Source: Cryptomeria japonica (taxonomy: Eukaryota > Streptophyta > Pinopsida > Cupressales > Cupressaceae). From it: a stretch of 64,000 nucleotides of DNA. Each line of letters opens with the position of its first letter. Position 1 is the stretch's first letter. The position numbers and the translations under genes were made by a program. The notes under the pieces are model-generated. The model made no database searches. It was given only the letters and a program-made list of their open reading frames with translations, and was not told the origin of the DNA. The stretch lies in assembly GCF_030272615.1 (NCBI RefSeq), contig NC_081412.1:547242488-547306487 (forward strand). The letters run 5' to 3'. Of this stretch, positions 1 to 10,994 are shown piece by piece.

Positions 1-3000
1 CCTTTCTCAATAAGGTATGAAAATCATTTGTGTTCTGCATTTGTTACTTCCTACTGGACTTTTGTTTATGTTATCCCTGGATAGGTTTCTTTCTTGCTGC
101 TAGCCATCATTCGATTATAAAACTATGAAGGTGAGTCTTTCCTTATTTTCTCCAGTGTTTTCCCTTGTATTTTCTCTCATACAGAAGGTTTCACTGCAAT
201 CAAATTTAGGTTTCTTGTTTTGAAGTTATGAAGTCTACCCTGCATTTGTTTGGAAACGTCTTTAGCTTGGCATCCACAAAAGCCATAGTTAGTGATACTG
301 ACCTGAAAGGAGAGAACCTTGAAGATTTGAAAGAAAGGGTGTTAAGGGTATTGATAAGTCTTTTTGTATAGAGATTTTGAGAAGTGGACTTTTAGAAGCC
401 GCAGCCTTTCCTCCAGCAATTCCTTGTCCAGAGTTGGTTCGGGAGTGTATTGCTAGATATGACCTAGTATCTGAAACTATTAAGAGGGATAATGGTGAAA
501 CCCTTCTTGTCATTAACCGTGAGGTGATTGCTTCAGTTTTCAAGATACTAGATTACCAGTTTTCTAATTTCTCTCCTGCCCAGTCAATCAGTGAGTTCAA
601 TGCAGATAGAGCCGGACACCGAAATAATGTGGCAAAATTCTGATTGAAGGTCCCTCAAAGAGGTGGTTCTAGGTTACCCAAAAATCCTAACAAGAACCAC
701 ATGTTGCCACATATCCATGATGTGATGCTTCTGTTGCATCGAGCTAGAGGTTCTGTTGAAGCTTATAGCTTTGATGATTGGATTTATTACTATGATAAAT
801 TAGTTCTGGAAGGAAAACAATATTTGGATTGGGCAGAGTTAATTGCTAATTCAATGAGAGAGCAGTTGAGTCTAGCCAAGCAGTTTCAACAAAACTTCTT
901 CATGTCCTCGTATCTCTTGTATTGTCTAGCTTGTGTTAAAGAGTTAACGGATATACCAAAGCAGCCCACTGAGGAGGATGTTCCCGTGTATGAGTTCTAT
1001 CCTATGCTGCAAAAAGACAATGCCCTACAAAATTTTGGAAGGATACATAATGCATTCCTGGGTGATATGTGTCATGAACTAAAGGGTACAAAGGCTAAAT
1101 GGATTTCAGATAATGCATAGACCTTGATTAAGAAGTTCGGTAGTTTTTACATCCAGTTCTCACGCATTTTCTATATATGGGTAGGAGGCTTTGAAGAGGA
1201 ACCCTTCAAGCTTCCCCACTTCTGTTCTGATTGTTTTGTTCTAGCAGCAGTATGCAGGCAATTGACCTTTGTGATCAAGAAGGCACAGCCTAAGGACAGG
1301 TGGGAAGGTCATTTTCCAATACAATTGGGAGTGTTGTCTTGCAGTTCAATGTCTGATGCACTAAGTATAGGAGCAGACCTTAGGAATTTTAATTTCTCTC
1401 TGTATTCTGAAAGGAAAGGGTTTGACAATAAGGGATTTTCTCGGAGCCTTAGCTTGATTCCTTATCTTCTCATGCCACAATTAGAAGATTTCTGGGAAGA
1501 CTGCACAGATGAACTTGAAGTTTTCAAAAGGGAAAACATGAGATTGGTGCTAGAATAGGTTGTCTCTTTGCAAATAAAGTTAGACATTAAAGGGCTTGAA
1601 GAGGATTATCTTGAATTGTTTGAACCAGGATATTTAGCCCATGCAGAGACTGAAATGCTCCCAATTAATTGGGATGAGGAGGAAAATGATGACATACAAT
1701 TGAGGACCGAACGAGTTCTAGAAAGAACCGTGGGATGGGTGGCTAAAAAGAAAGCAATAACGTCAGGCACCAAGTCCCTTTCTGCAAGAAATAATAAGGA
1801 TCCTCTATCTTCACCAAAATGTCCTTCTAATAGTGCTACTGTTCGTGCAGGTAAGGATACCAAGTCGTCTCAACCTAGATGCAGGTCTAGCCCAACTCTG
1901 GATTTCAGTACCCCTCGGCATACTCGCTCACGTAGTGTCGCCCAGAGGAAGGTGGACCAAGTCAAGGATATGGGAGTAAAAGGTGTCATGCTTGAGGCTC
2001 AGATTTTTGAAATTGAAGATTTGGATGGTGAAGTTGCTTGTGCTCTAGACTCCCAAATAGTGACTATGGCAATGATGCCACCACCAAAAATGATTGAAGG
2101 AACCACTCATTCCGCTGCAACCGCTAAATGGTTGACAACCTCAGTGAACAAGAAAAGGAGATTTCTTCCTATAACCATTCCGATTCAGGAAATGGTTGCT
2201 AAGTACTCTGAGAAGAATCCAAAGCCAAAAAGGTTCAAGACCACTGGTCACCTAAACAATGACGAAGAAACTGGAAAATGGATGGCCGAAATTGCCTCAT
2301 ACAAGCCAAAAGATGAAAATAGAGAGGCTGGTCCTGATGATTTTGAGATCACAAAAGTAGAGTTCGGAAAGATGAGCAGAGATATAGATAACCATTTTTT
2401 CCAAGTATCAGTGAAAAAAATTCTTACCCACTCAGAGAAGGATGGACGGAAGAAAAGAGAACTTAAAAGACACATAAGTGTTTTGCCTTAGTTCATCGAT
2501 ATTATCGGTTGCCTTGGAGCAATTCCAATATCCCATGCCACTGAGAATTTTGACCCAACTTCTTCGGAAAACAAGAAGTTGATGAACCAAGTTCAATGGG
2601 CTAAGAGCGTCGCTGAAGTGGTTGAGAAGTGGATTGAACAAATAATCAAAGATGGTGAAAAGTACATTACAGACTCCTAGAAATTGTGTGATGAAGTACA
2701 GAGCCTGATTTCTGAAATCCAAAACTAGCTTGTACCGTGGGAGAAAGAAGAGCACAAATGGAAAAATGTCCTGCCTCTATTTTCCAAAATCGAAGAATAT
2801 GGGACTACCAGGTTTCTGAGAGAACATTCAATTAAGCTGGTGGCTGATGAATGTCAACTTTTCATGCTGAAGAAAACTATCATGTGGCGAGTGCTTACCT
2901 TTTAGTCGATGATTACGGATGCAAGAACCTCTGTCTATGAACTCCAAGATTTGCAAAGTAGTATAGTCAAGGATAATAAAGTGGTTAATCCCGATCATGA

Positions 3001-4255
3001 TTGGGAGTTAGGAATCTGTGGGTCAAGCACACAGGAAGCAATCAAATCTTTCCAGTTGAACATGGAGAAGATCAGAGTCAAGAGTAGCTTCATGCCAGAG
3101 GATATAACCAAGGTGGCTAGGATCGAATCTATGGTTTTCATTGGGAATGATCAACTACCGAAACACTCAGAGAAGATGGTGCAACATAAGTGGAATAAAG
3201 AGGTGGCAAAGGCAAAACTCAATGCAATGAAAGTCCTGAGCCAATCCATGGTTCAAGAACTCACAACTGCTCATGACACCCATGAAGATGGAGAAGACAA
3301 CAATAATGGAATATGACATAATGCATCAATTTAGGACTAGTTTCCTTTATTTTTAAAACATTTTTCATAGTTATGCAAAAACTTTGGGACATCTATCCCA
3401 AAATACTTTTGTTGGTTTCGTAACTATTTTATTAGGGAGTGGTCGAGTTTTTCAGGGAGACCTTCCCCGTTTAGACTATAAATTAAGTAAAACAGATGGT
3501 AGAAGGGTTAGATTTTAGTAACTAATTTTGTGAACATTGACTAAAGTTTTTTTTTTGTTTTAGTATTTTCTGTTCTTAATCAAAGGAAGAATCAGATGAT
3601 TGGGATCTGTTTTGGAAAAAGATTGGTAGATGTATTTTTGTGCCTTTGTTGCATAAGGATATATATATGGAATCTGATCATATTGTTTTGGGGGAGAAGA
3701 AAGATCTATGTATTTTGAATCCGAATAGATAACATGTCTTTGCATATGTTCATCCAATCAAGTAATAGTAATTGATCATTTCATTGCAGTATTTCATTAT
3801 TCCTCTGATGTTCTTTCCTTTCAATGTGTTGTTTACTCTAGAAAAGATTCACGATTGAGGGCGGATTTATTTTCCTTGAATCTGTTCATCTTTTATTAGT
3901 TTAGGTGGAAGAAGTATATTGAACTTTGTTTCAGTTGCTATAGTTACATGCTTTGAAAATCAAGGAAATAGCTTTCATTGTTTATGAGACATGAGAAAAG
4001 TTGCAGCCTTTCATCCAAGAATGAAATAGGTGGCCTTACACGCTTTCTGGTTAAAAGCTTTCATTTAGATATAAATAAAAATAAAACACATTTCATGAAA
4101 AACTAAGATAGGGAGTTGTACCTATGCAAAAATTCAGAGGGAAGTGATTTGAACAACACTTACCCAACTGTTCAGTGAATCATTTGTTCTTAGAATAAGG
4201 TAACAGAGTTTAATATTAATCATTTAAAAACAAAGAGAAAATCTGTTCACTAACA
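1..4255 (+). repeat. 5' LTR of gypsy 1 (partial at window start)
   Basis: Matches 10995-15247 base for base apart from scattered substitutions and small indels. It begins before the window. It contains a long ORF at 228-3316 and ends in ...TAACA six bases before the primer site at 4262. About 940 bp of AT-rich sequence without a long ORF lies between the ORF end and the LTR end. Confidence 0.9.
228..3316 (+). pseudogene. LTR-embedded long ORF, copy 1 (broken)
   Basis: The ATG at 228 matches the ATG at 11222 in the other LTR. With its one-base deletion near 341 allowed for, the frame spans about 1,029 codons to TGA at 3314. Stops at 641, 1118, 1556, 2489 and several between 2680 and 2905 interrupt it, and all except 1556 are open in the other copy. 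Segments seen: an N-terminal globular part (residues ~1-443), a basic Ser/Pro/Lys-rich linker (~480-590, with motifs such as RSSPTLDFSTPRHTRSRS) and a C-terminal helical part with coiled-coil-like stretches. It is not gag, pol or a known enzyme that I recognise. It lies wholly inside the LTR, so a full element carries two copies. Function unknown. Confidence 0.75.
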
Positions 4256-4261
4256 GATTTT

Positions 4262-4280
4262 TGGCGACTCTGCTGGGGAA
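4262..4280 (+). other. Primer binding site of gypsy 1
   Basis: TGGCGACTCTGCTGGGGAA lies six bases after the 5' LTR end, the normal place for the tRNA primer site. Similar sequences are found in Tat/Ogre-type plant elements, where a tRNA-Arg primer has been proposed; I did not match a tRNA here. Confidence 0.7.
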
Positions 4281-4429
4281 AACAAAACAAAGAGAAAACC
4301 AATTTTTCAGTAGACCGGTATGCCGTAGACGTAACAAAAGTGAACTCATATTGGCAAAATTGCACTAAGTTCAGGAAGACTGTTGAGATTGAGTCTCATT
4401 TGAAGTAGTTTAGTTTCCCTACGAGTAAT

Positions 4430-5725
4430 CACCCTGGATTCTCGTCCATATACTAGAGCACAAAGAAGAGAAGGACTGGTTGATAACTATTTTGAAGAAT
4501 TGCAAAATCTGTCATTTGCCCCAAGTTTTACTCCTAGAAGGAAGGCCAAAAGAAGACCTTCATCTCCTATTAGAGTTACCCCTATATCTTCTTCTTCCCC
4601 TTGGCAAGCACTATCACTTACTGGAATTCAAGCCCCTCCTCTTGTGACCATTCATCCAGTGTTCATTATGGCTCAACCCTATGTTGCGACTATTGGACCT
4701 CTTGCTCTCGTAGCCCATAATCCACTACCAAAAGGAGGAAAGGATGTTTTACCCAAATATAAAGGTGACGGGAAAGTTTTAGTTGAAGAGAATTTGAACT
4801 ATTTTAATGTAGCAACTGGAATATGAGGACGTGGCTGTTAGGCTTTTTGTCCAAACTCTCACCGAAGGGGCAGCAAAATGGTTTAGCCAGTTGCAAGTAG
4901 GATCCATAACTGACTGGCAAACGATGAAAACCACTTTTGAAAAAAGATTCCAAAGCACTGATGATGAACACACGTTACTGGCTCAAATCACACAGATGAA
5001 GAAGGAAATTCACGAGCCAATGAGGGATTATGTAGCAAGATATAATAAGATTATTCACAAAATTCCTCAAGCCAAGAGACCAATTACAGATAATTAGCGA
5101 TATTTCTTCATAAATTCTATGCCACCTGACATAGGATTTCACCTTAGATGAAGTAGGCTGGCGGACCTAGAGACTGCACAAAATGAGGCTATACAACTTG
5201 AAGATGATTTGATAACAGCTGGCAAATGGAGGAAAGATGTACAAACTCCTCAGGGACAATCTTAGGCTTCTACATCATCTACCGATCTGGTTGTTCAGCG
5301 GCTTGTCAATGATATGATTTCTTTAAAGAGGCAGATACCTAATCCTAGAAACTCTTATCCACAACCTTATCAGGATATAAGCAGGAGAACTTAAAATCAA
5401 TATAACTATGGACGACCGTTGCAACTTCCTGCAGTTCCACAAAGATTACAGATAGAGGCACCTACTAACAAAGGTGTCATGTGTTCATTTCATCTTACCA
5501 CTGGTCATGATGGGGTTTCATGTCCTGATATGATAAGACACGTTTAGATGCAAAACACAAAGGATGAATTAGGAGAGTTCACTGAAGCAAAAAGAATTCA
5601 AGAGGTACCTGGCGACTCTGGAACATTCTACCTCGAATATGAGTCAGATTCAGAAAAAGGTAGTAACATTTTGGTGACTCTTGAAGGTTCTTCATGTGTG
5701 ATTCTAACAAGGAATCAATGAACCT
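4430..5725 (+). pseudogene. gag of gypsy 1 (broken)
   Basis: Retrotransposon capsid-like sequence. The core at 4831-5097 has the typical motif TEGAAKWFSQLQVGSITDWQ and a following FEKRF...LAQITQMKKE helix, as in the plant gypsy gag family. The upstream part (4430-4826, Pro/Ser-rich) is in another frame, so a frameshift lies near 4826. A zinc-knuckle-like stretch CSFHLTTGHDGVSC is encoded near 5480-5520. Stops at 5095, 5263, 5392 and elsewhere break the reading frame. It would form the virus-like particle in a live element. It runs into the protease region in the same frame. Confidence 0.8.
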
Positions 5726-5742
5726 CCCAGCCTTCTCCCTTT

Positions 5743-6462
5743 GTGAATCCTTCTGGAAGCAATTTCAAAGGCAAAGATCTCCCAGGTAATAGTTTTTCAA
5801 AGATTCCTGAGGTTAAGATTTTGCAAAGGAACCATGAAGATCATAAGAGCTCTTCCTCTTCTTCCTCCTTTGATATCATCGAGTTCTGTAAGGCCTCTAC
5901 TGTTCAACTTCCTACCACTGAGTATTTAAAGCTTAACCCAAAAGAGTTGGATAAACTAGTCAAATATGTTAAAGGAGATTCCTTTTCGAAGTCCCAAGTA
6001 CATGGATGCATGGAAAATAATGATTTAGCTGCTACAGAAGGGTCTTCATCTATCCCCTGCTCATTAGCCAATCTGCAAGATCCCTATTCTTTTCATGATA
6101 CAAAGTCTGGGCTTGAGGTTGAGATTCCAAAACCTGAACCTTTCTATATTTCCCTTCTCTTGAATGGCCCAAAATTAAGTAATTGCATAATTGATTTAGG
6201 GGCTTCAGACAATATAATGCCTTCTCCTATGGCTAAATCTCTAGGTTTGACCCTCACTAAAACATTTGGGAGATGTTTTTCAATGGATGGAAAACAAGTT
6301 CCTCTTATTGGTCAGGTAAAGGACGTCCAGGCAGTGCTGGCAGCGTGCCCAAACAAAAGAGTAAGATTAACTATATTGGTTGTTGATATTCCGGCGAGTT
6401 ACGGAATGCTTCTGAGTAGGACGTTTTGCAAAGATCTTGGAGGTGAAATCAAAATGGACTAG
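5743..6462 (+). pseudogene. Retropepsin-like protease domain of gypsy 1
   Basis: An open stretch of 239 codons. The aspartic protease signature is IIDLGASDNIMP near residues 150-162, where the catalytic D-[ST]-G motif reads DLG, a form also seen in plant gypsy proteases. A second conserved part follows (VVDIPASYGMLLSRTF, matching the ...YDxLLGRxW type). The serine-rich N-terminal segment is the gag-protease linker. It is in the same frame as gag and the later pol domains, as expected of a polyprotein. The stop at 6460 separates it from the RNase H. Confidence 0.8.
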
Positions 6463-6660
6463 TCTGAGGCCATCATTCCCCATGGAAATCAAAAAATTAA
6501 GCTTTAACCTGAGCCCAAGAATAAGTATACTGTATTTCCCTCAGATAATCCCAAAGCCCAGATTCTGTTTTAGGAGTGTGAGTTTGGAAACTATCTTATT
6601 CTTGCACCTGGTGAAAAGAAAACGGACGAGGCAGTTGATGAACTTGATGGGCTATGGCAG

Positions 6661-7040
6661 ATGGAGTTTGATGGAAGCTGCGCTAACTCTGGTTCAGGGG
6701 CAGGGGTGGTTTTGTTGTCACCAATTGGTAATATTTTTCCCTTTTCTTTCAAGTTGGATTTTAAGAACACTAATAATACTGCTGAATATGAGGCACTATT
6801 ATTGGGATTAAGTGAGGCTAAATGTAAAGGAATTAAGTTGCTTAAAGTCAAAGGCGATGCAGAGTTAATCTTTAGGCAGGTGAGGAATGTCTATACAGTT
6901 AAGAATGACAGGTTGAGGCATTACAGGAATAGAGTTTGGGATGAGTTATAATTCTTTGATGCCTTCTTGATTGAAGCAATTCCGAGGGAGAAAAATAGTA
7001 GGGCAGATTCATTGGCCGTGTCAGCCTCACTTTTATTACC
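6661..7040 (+). pseudogene. Upstream (archaeal-type-like) RNase H of gypsy 1
   Basis: This encodes an RNase H fold with all four acidic catalytic positions visible: D in FDGSCANSGSGAG, E in NNTAEYEALLLGL, D in VKGDAELIFRQV and D in REKNSRADSLAV. The NN-AEY-AL-GL pattern and the N-x-x-AD-LA ending are typical of the archaeal/plant-type RNase H acquired by Tat-lineage gypsy elements. It lies between protease and RT, before the RT, in the pol frame. One stop at 6949 interrupts it. In life it would degrade RNA in the RNA-DNA hybrid during reverse transcription. Confidence 0.8.
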
Positions 7041-7419
7041 ACATCCAGATTTTAAAGATAACTCATATAGGATTGAAATGATCTATAGGCCCAGTGTTCC
7101 TGATAATGCAGATCATTGGCAGGTTTTTGATGCGGATGCACAGATCAAAGATTTCCTAGAATGTGCTCAATCATTTTCTCAGTCATATTTTGAAGGCTCT
7201 AAGAATGTTTGCAAAGAGTTCAGTCTAGACCCAGAGGTAGACCCTACCAATAGCTTTATTCAACTCAAAGGTAACAAAATTCCAAAGGGGTTAGTGACAC
7301 TGGAGAGATTTTTCACCAGAGATGATGCATTCATAGGTAACAAAGTTCCCAAGGATGATGGGAAAGGAAATTGTGAGAAAATAAATTTAGGAGATGAATC
7401 TGATCCAAAAGAAGTGACA

Positions 7420-8290
7420 ATTGGCAGGTGTTGTTCTATGGAGGAAAAGAGAGCACTTGGCACACTGCTTAAGGAATACATTGATGTTTTTGCTTGGTCT
7501 TATGATGACCTGAAGGAGTTTAGAAATGGACATTTTCAACATCAGATTCTGCTGAAGCCAGGTGCCTCTCCTTTTAGGCAAAAATTGAGGAATTTTAACC
7601 CCATTATGGTGGATGCAATTTCTAAGGAAGTTGAAAAAATGCTTAAAGCCCAAATCATATATCCAATCCACCATTCCACCTGGGTAGCTAACATTGTGCC
7701 CGTAAGAAAGAAAAATGGGGAAATTTGTATCTATGTTGATTTTCAAAATTTGAATCAAGCTAGCCTGAAGGACAACTATGCTTTACCAAATATGGATCAC
7801 ATTTTGCAGACAGTGTCTGGGTCAGAGATGATGTCGATGTTGGATGGTTTTTCTGGTTACAACTAGATTATTGTAGTAGAGCATGAGCAACACAAGACAA
7901 CGTTCATCACTCCATGGGGAACATTCGCATACAACCGCATGCCTTTTGGTTTAATAAATGTCGGAGCCACTTTTCAAAGGGCTATGGATTCCTCTTTCAA
8001 GGATTTTTGAGACAGAAAAATTGTAGTTTATCTAGATGACCTCACGGTGTTTTCAAAAAAAAGGACAGATCATTTTCAGGATTTGAGTGCAGTATTGCAG
8101 CGTTGTCGTGAGCACGAGATTTCTTTGAATCCTAAGAAATCAGTTTTTTGTGTCATTTAGGGCAAATTGTTAGGACATATTGTCTCAAAAGAGGGAGTCA
8201 AGATTGATCCCGAGAGAGTTAATGCAACTCAATGTCTTAGTTTACCCTCAAGCCAGACTGAAGTAAGATCATTCTTTGGTCAAGTGAATT
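7420..8290 (+). pseudogene. Reverse transcriptase of gypsy 1 (broken)
   Basis: Ty3/gypsy RT. It opens with the LLKEYIDVFAWSYDDL and PGASPFRQKLR motifs (7460-7590), followed by WVANIVPVRKKNGEICIYVDFQNLN, MLDGFSGYN, TPWGTFAYNRMPFGL and the catalytic YLDD box (about 8030). LLGHIVSKEGVKIDPERV marks the C-terminal part. Stops at 7864, 8008 and 8158 break it; no frameshift is needed. It is preceded by a long spacer that follows the upstream RNase H. Confidence 0.9.
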
Positions 8291-8379
8291 TCTTAAGAAG
8301 ATTTGTTCCAAAATTTGCTGAGACCACCAAACACATTGTTAGCTTGCTAAGTGAGCAACATCCTTTCAAGTGGATCGAA

Positions 8380-8700
8380 GAGGCCAGAAATGCTTTTGAA
8401 AGAATTAAGGGATCGGTTGCAAATGCGCCCACTCTTGTTAATCTATATTTTACGAAGGACTTCATTTTGTATTGCTATGCATCAGACCATACTATGTCTG
8501 GGATTCTGTTACAGTTGGATGAAAATGGGGCTGAATTTCCCATAGCGTTCATGAGTTCTCCGCTCAAGAAGCATGAGCTCAAGTATTCACCTATGGAGAA
8601 GCATGCATACGTTGTTGTAAAATCCATGAAATAGTTTCGATACTATATCCTGCATTCTCACTCTATAGTTTTTGTCCCAGATTCAGCCGTAAAAAGCATT
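8380..8700 (+). pseudogene. Second RNase H of gypsy 1, probable catalytically dead tether
   Basis: This follows the RT in the normal position. FILYCYASDHTMSGILLQ stands where active Ty3/gypsy RNase H has a D-A-S-D block; the first Asp is Tyr here. The EL-KYSPMEKHAYVVV motif is retained. Loss of the first catalytic acid fits the idea that an element with an extra RNase H keeps the old one only as a structural tether, but a single chance mutation (GAT to TAT) could also explain it. A stop at 8632 is present. Confidence 0.7.
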
Positions 8701-8934
8701 TTGACTCAGCAGGAGGCTGGACTAAATAAGAGAGCAACTTGGGTGATGAAAATCCAGGAGTATGACTTAGACATTCGCCCTATGAAGACAATTAAAGGGC
8801 AGGGCTTATGTAGGTTGATAGTGGAAAATGAGGTGGAAACTGAAGTGGAGTTACCATTAACTCTTTTTGTCGGATTGCAAGATACTTGGTTCTCTGATGT
8901 GGCCTATTATTTAACTTATGGTAGCTGCCCAAAT

Positions 8935-10129
8935 CATCTGTCGGCTAAAGAACAAAGGAATTTAAAATTAAAAGCTGCAAAGTATGTAATTTGGCAGGAT
9001 GTTTTATACAAAAAGGGTTTAGCTGGAACATATCTAAGGTGTGTAGATAAACCTCAACAACAAAAGCTCCTAGAAGCCTATCATGGAGAGGTTTGTGGGG
9101 GACACTTCTCATCATCTGTTACTGCTTTCAAAATTTTGAGGATTTTTTTTATTGGCCCGACATGTTTCGGGATGCCTATATTCATGTGAAAGAATGTGAG
9201 AAATGTCAATTGTTTTCTAGAAAGCCACATTTGGCAGCTCTGCCTCTAAGGCCTGTAGTGATAGAGGAACCTTTCAAGCAGTGGGGCATTGATTTCATAG
9301 GCCTAATAAACCCTCATTTCAGTGCGGGTCACATGTATATTTTGACAACAACTGACTACTTTACTAAATGGGTAGAAGCCATTCCCACCAAAAAGGCGAA
9401 CTCAGAGATTGTGTGTAGTTTTCTCAAGGATTATATCCTAGTTCGTTTTGGGGTACCCCAAAAGATTGTGACAGATAATGCATCATATTTCTCCTCTGAA
9501 GAGTTGACTATGTTTTGCTATGATCATCATATTTCCCTCTCACATTCTTCTAATTATTTCCCATAGGGCAATGGTTTGGCGGAATCTAGCAATAAGAATT
9601 TGATAGCCATCATGAAGAATTTAGTTGACGAGAGTGCTTAGAATTGGCATAAGAAGATATATGAGGCTTTGTGGGTGGATAGAACCACACCCAAGAGGGC
9701 CATTGGAATGGCACCTTTTGAACTTGTGTATGGCATAGGAGCAAAACTTTCTTTACTGCTGGAGTTATTAGCAACCAAGCTACAAACAGTAGTGGAAGAT
9801 TCCTTCTTTCAAAATGCTTTGGAGAAGAGAATCATGTAGAAGAAGAGAGAGAATTGCTGGTGGATAGGATTTCAGAACATCAGAGCTGAGTAAAGAGGAT
9901 TTTTGACATGCGAGCTCAACCAAGAGGTTTCCTAGTAGGAGATGAGGTGCTGCTATGGGACAAAAGGAGAGAGTCCAAAGGTGCTCACGGTAAGTTTGAT
10001 TCATTGTGGAAAGGCCCTTTCAGAATTTGCGAAGCAGTAGGACAAAATGCATTCAGACTCAGCTACGCTAACGGAATGATCATGCCTTATACCTACAATG
10101 GGCAAGATCTCAAGCTCTATAAATTGTAA
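8935..10129 (+). pseudogene. Integrase of gypsy 1 (broken)
   Basis: HHCC zinc-binding part: AYHGEVCGGHFSSSVTAF then CEKCQLFSRKPH (9070-9230). The catalytic core shows D in GIDFIG (about 9290), D in VTDNASYF (about 9470) and E in GLAESSNKN (about 9580). The C-terminal part, GDEVLLWDKRRESKGAHGKF to QDLKLYKL (9940-10128), is the conserved gypsy integrase tail, with no chromodomain. A frameshift sits in a T-run near 9150 and another before 9900; stops at 9187, 9564, 9640 and 9838. It would insert the cDNA into the genome. Confidence 0.85.
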
Positions 10130-10994
10130 ACCCTGTGTTTGAGTCGCTTGTACATAGTAGTTTAGGAGTTTTTGGTTGTGCCTCCTAATCCTTTCCCCTT
10201 TTGTTTTCTATTCTGCGAAACCAGAGTCTATGAGTTCTTTGCATTTTCCTTTGAAAAATACAATCCCCAGTCAGAGCCAATGTTACCACGTCATTTATTC
10301 CTCATGGCAAGAGTGGGTCATCTTTTCCTTTTTATGTTGGAGTCCTAGTTCATGCCATATTACCTTGGTTCAAGTCTTTAATGCGTCCTCAAAACCTTTT
10401 TCTAGTCATTTAAAGTCAAGTTCAGACAATTGATTGAACTCCTTGAACACATCAAACTGTTTTGAACTGGGTTCAACAGGTTCATTTAGGTTCAATAGGT
10501 TCCAAGGTGATTAGAAAAAGTTTTTCGTACTAACATTTTCTCTAAGTGTTTTGCAGTGGCTCTTCCAAAAAGTTTTTCCTGTTCGGTGATATAACATTTG
10601 TGTTGAACTTATTGAACTGAGTTCAAAGAGTTCAAATATGTTCAATGTGTTTGACACAGCAAGTGGTCAATAGTTTGACGTGGTGTACATCTGGAACTAC
10701 TTGAACACTCAAGAAGTAGGTTCAAGATGTTCATCTGGGTCCAATGCTGGTGGGTCCCGTTGTTTCTAATGTTTTGGGAAGTGCATTCATTGCTAAATAC
10801 GGAGAGGCAGAACCATATCTTAAAGTGATGTCATTCTTTGGCTTTTTCGAAGTAAGTGAACGTTTCAGGAACTAGTAGTTTCTTAAAGCATGCCACCATG
10901 CATTCAATGCATGCGTACGAGGGTCTAATCTACCAACTTGCCGCATCCAGACTGAAATTGTGAAATCATTGCATTTAATGTATCTATATCATTA
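10130..10994 (+). repeat. 3' UTR and probable start of the 3' LTR of gypsy 1
   Basis: No coding sequence. The left LTR copy is cut by the window edge, so the LTR start cannot be fixed by comparison. A TGTTA at 10281 would pair with the TAACA at 15243-15247 as a 5-bp terminal inverted repeat and would give an LTR of about 4,970 bp, but no clear polypurine tract precedes it. The GTTCAA cluster lies inside this stretch. Confidence 0.5.
10434..10725. promoter_or_regulatory. Cluster of 12 GTTCAA/TTGAAC hexamers
   Basis: Exact hexamers start at 10434, 10443, 10462, 10471, 10490, 10603, 10612, 10621, 10630, 10640, 10701 and 10720. Spacing is mostly 9-10 or 19 bp, about one or two helical turns. TTGAACTGGGTTCAA (10462) and TTGAACTGAGTTCAA (10612) are inverted repeats with a 3-base gap. 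It lies upstream of the LTR ORF in what is probably U3. A role as a protein-binding array is inferred. Confidence 0.5.
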
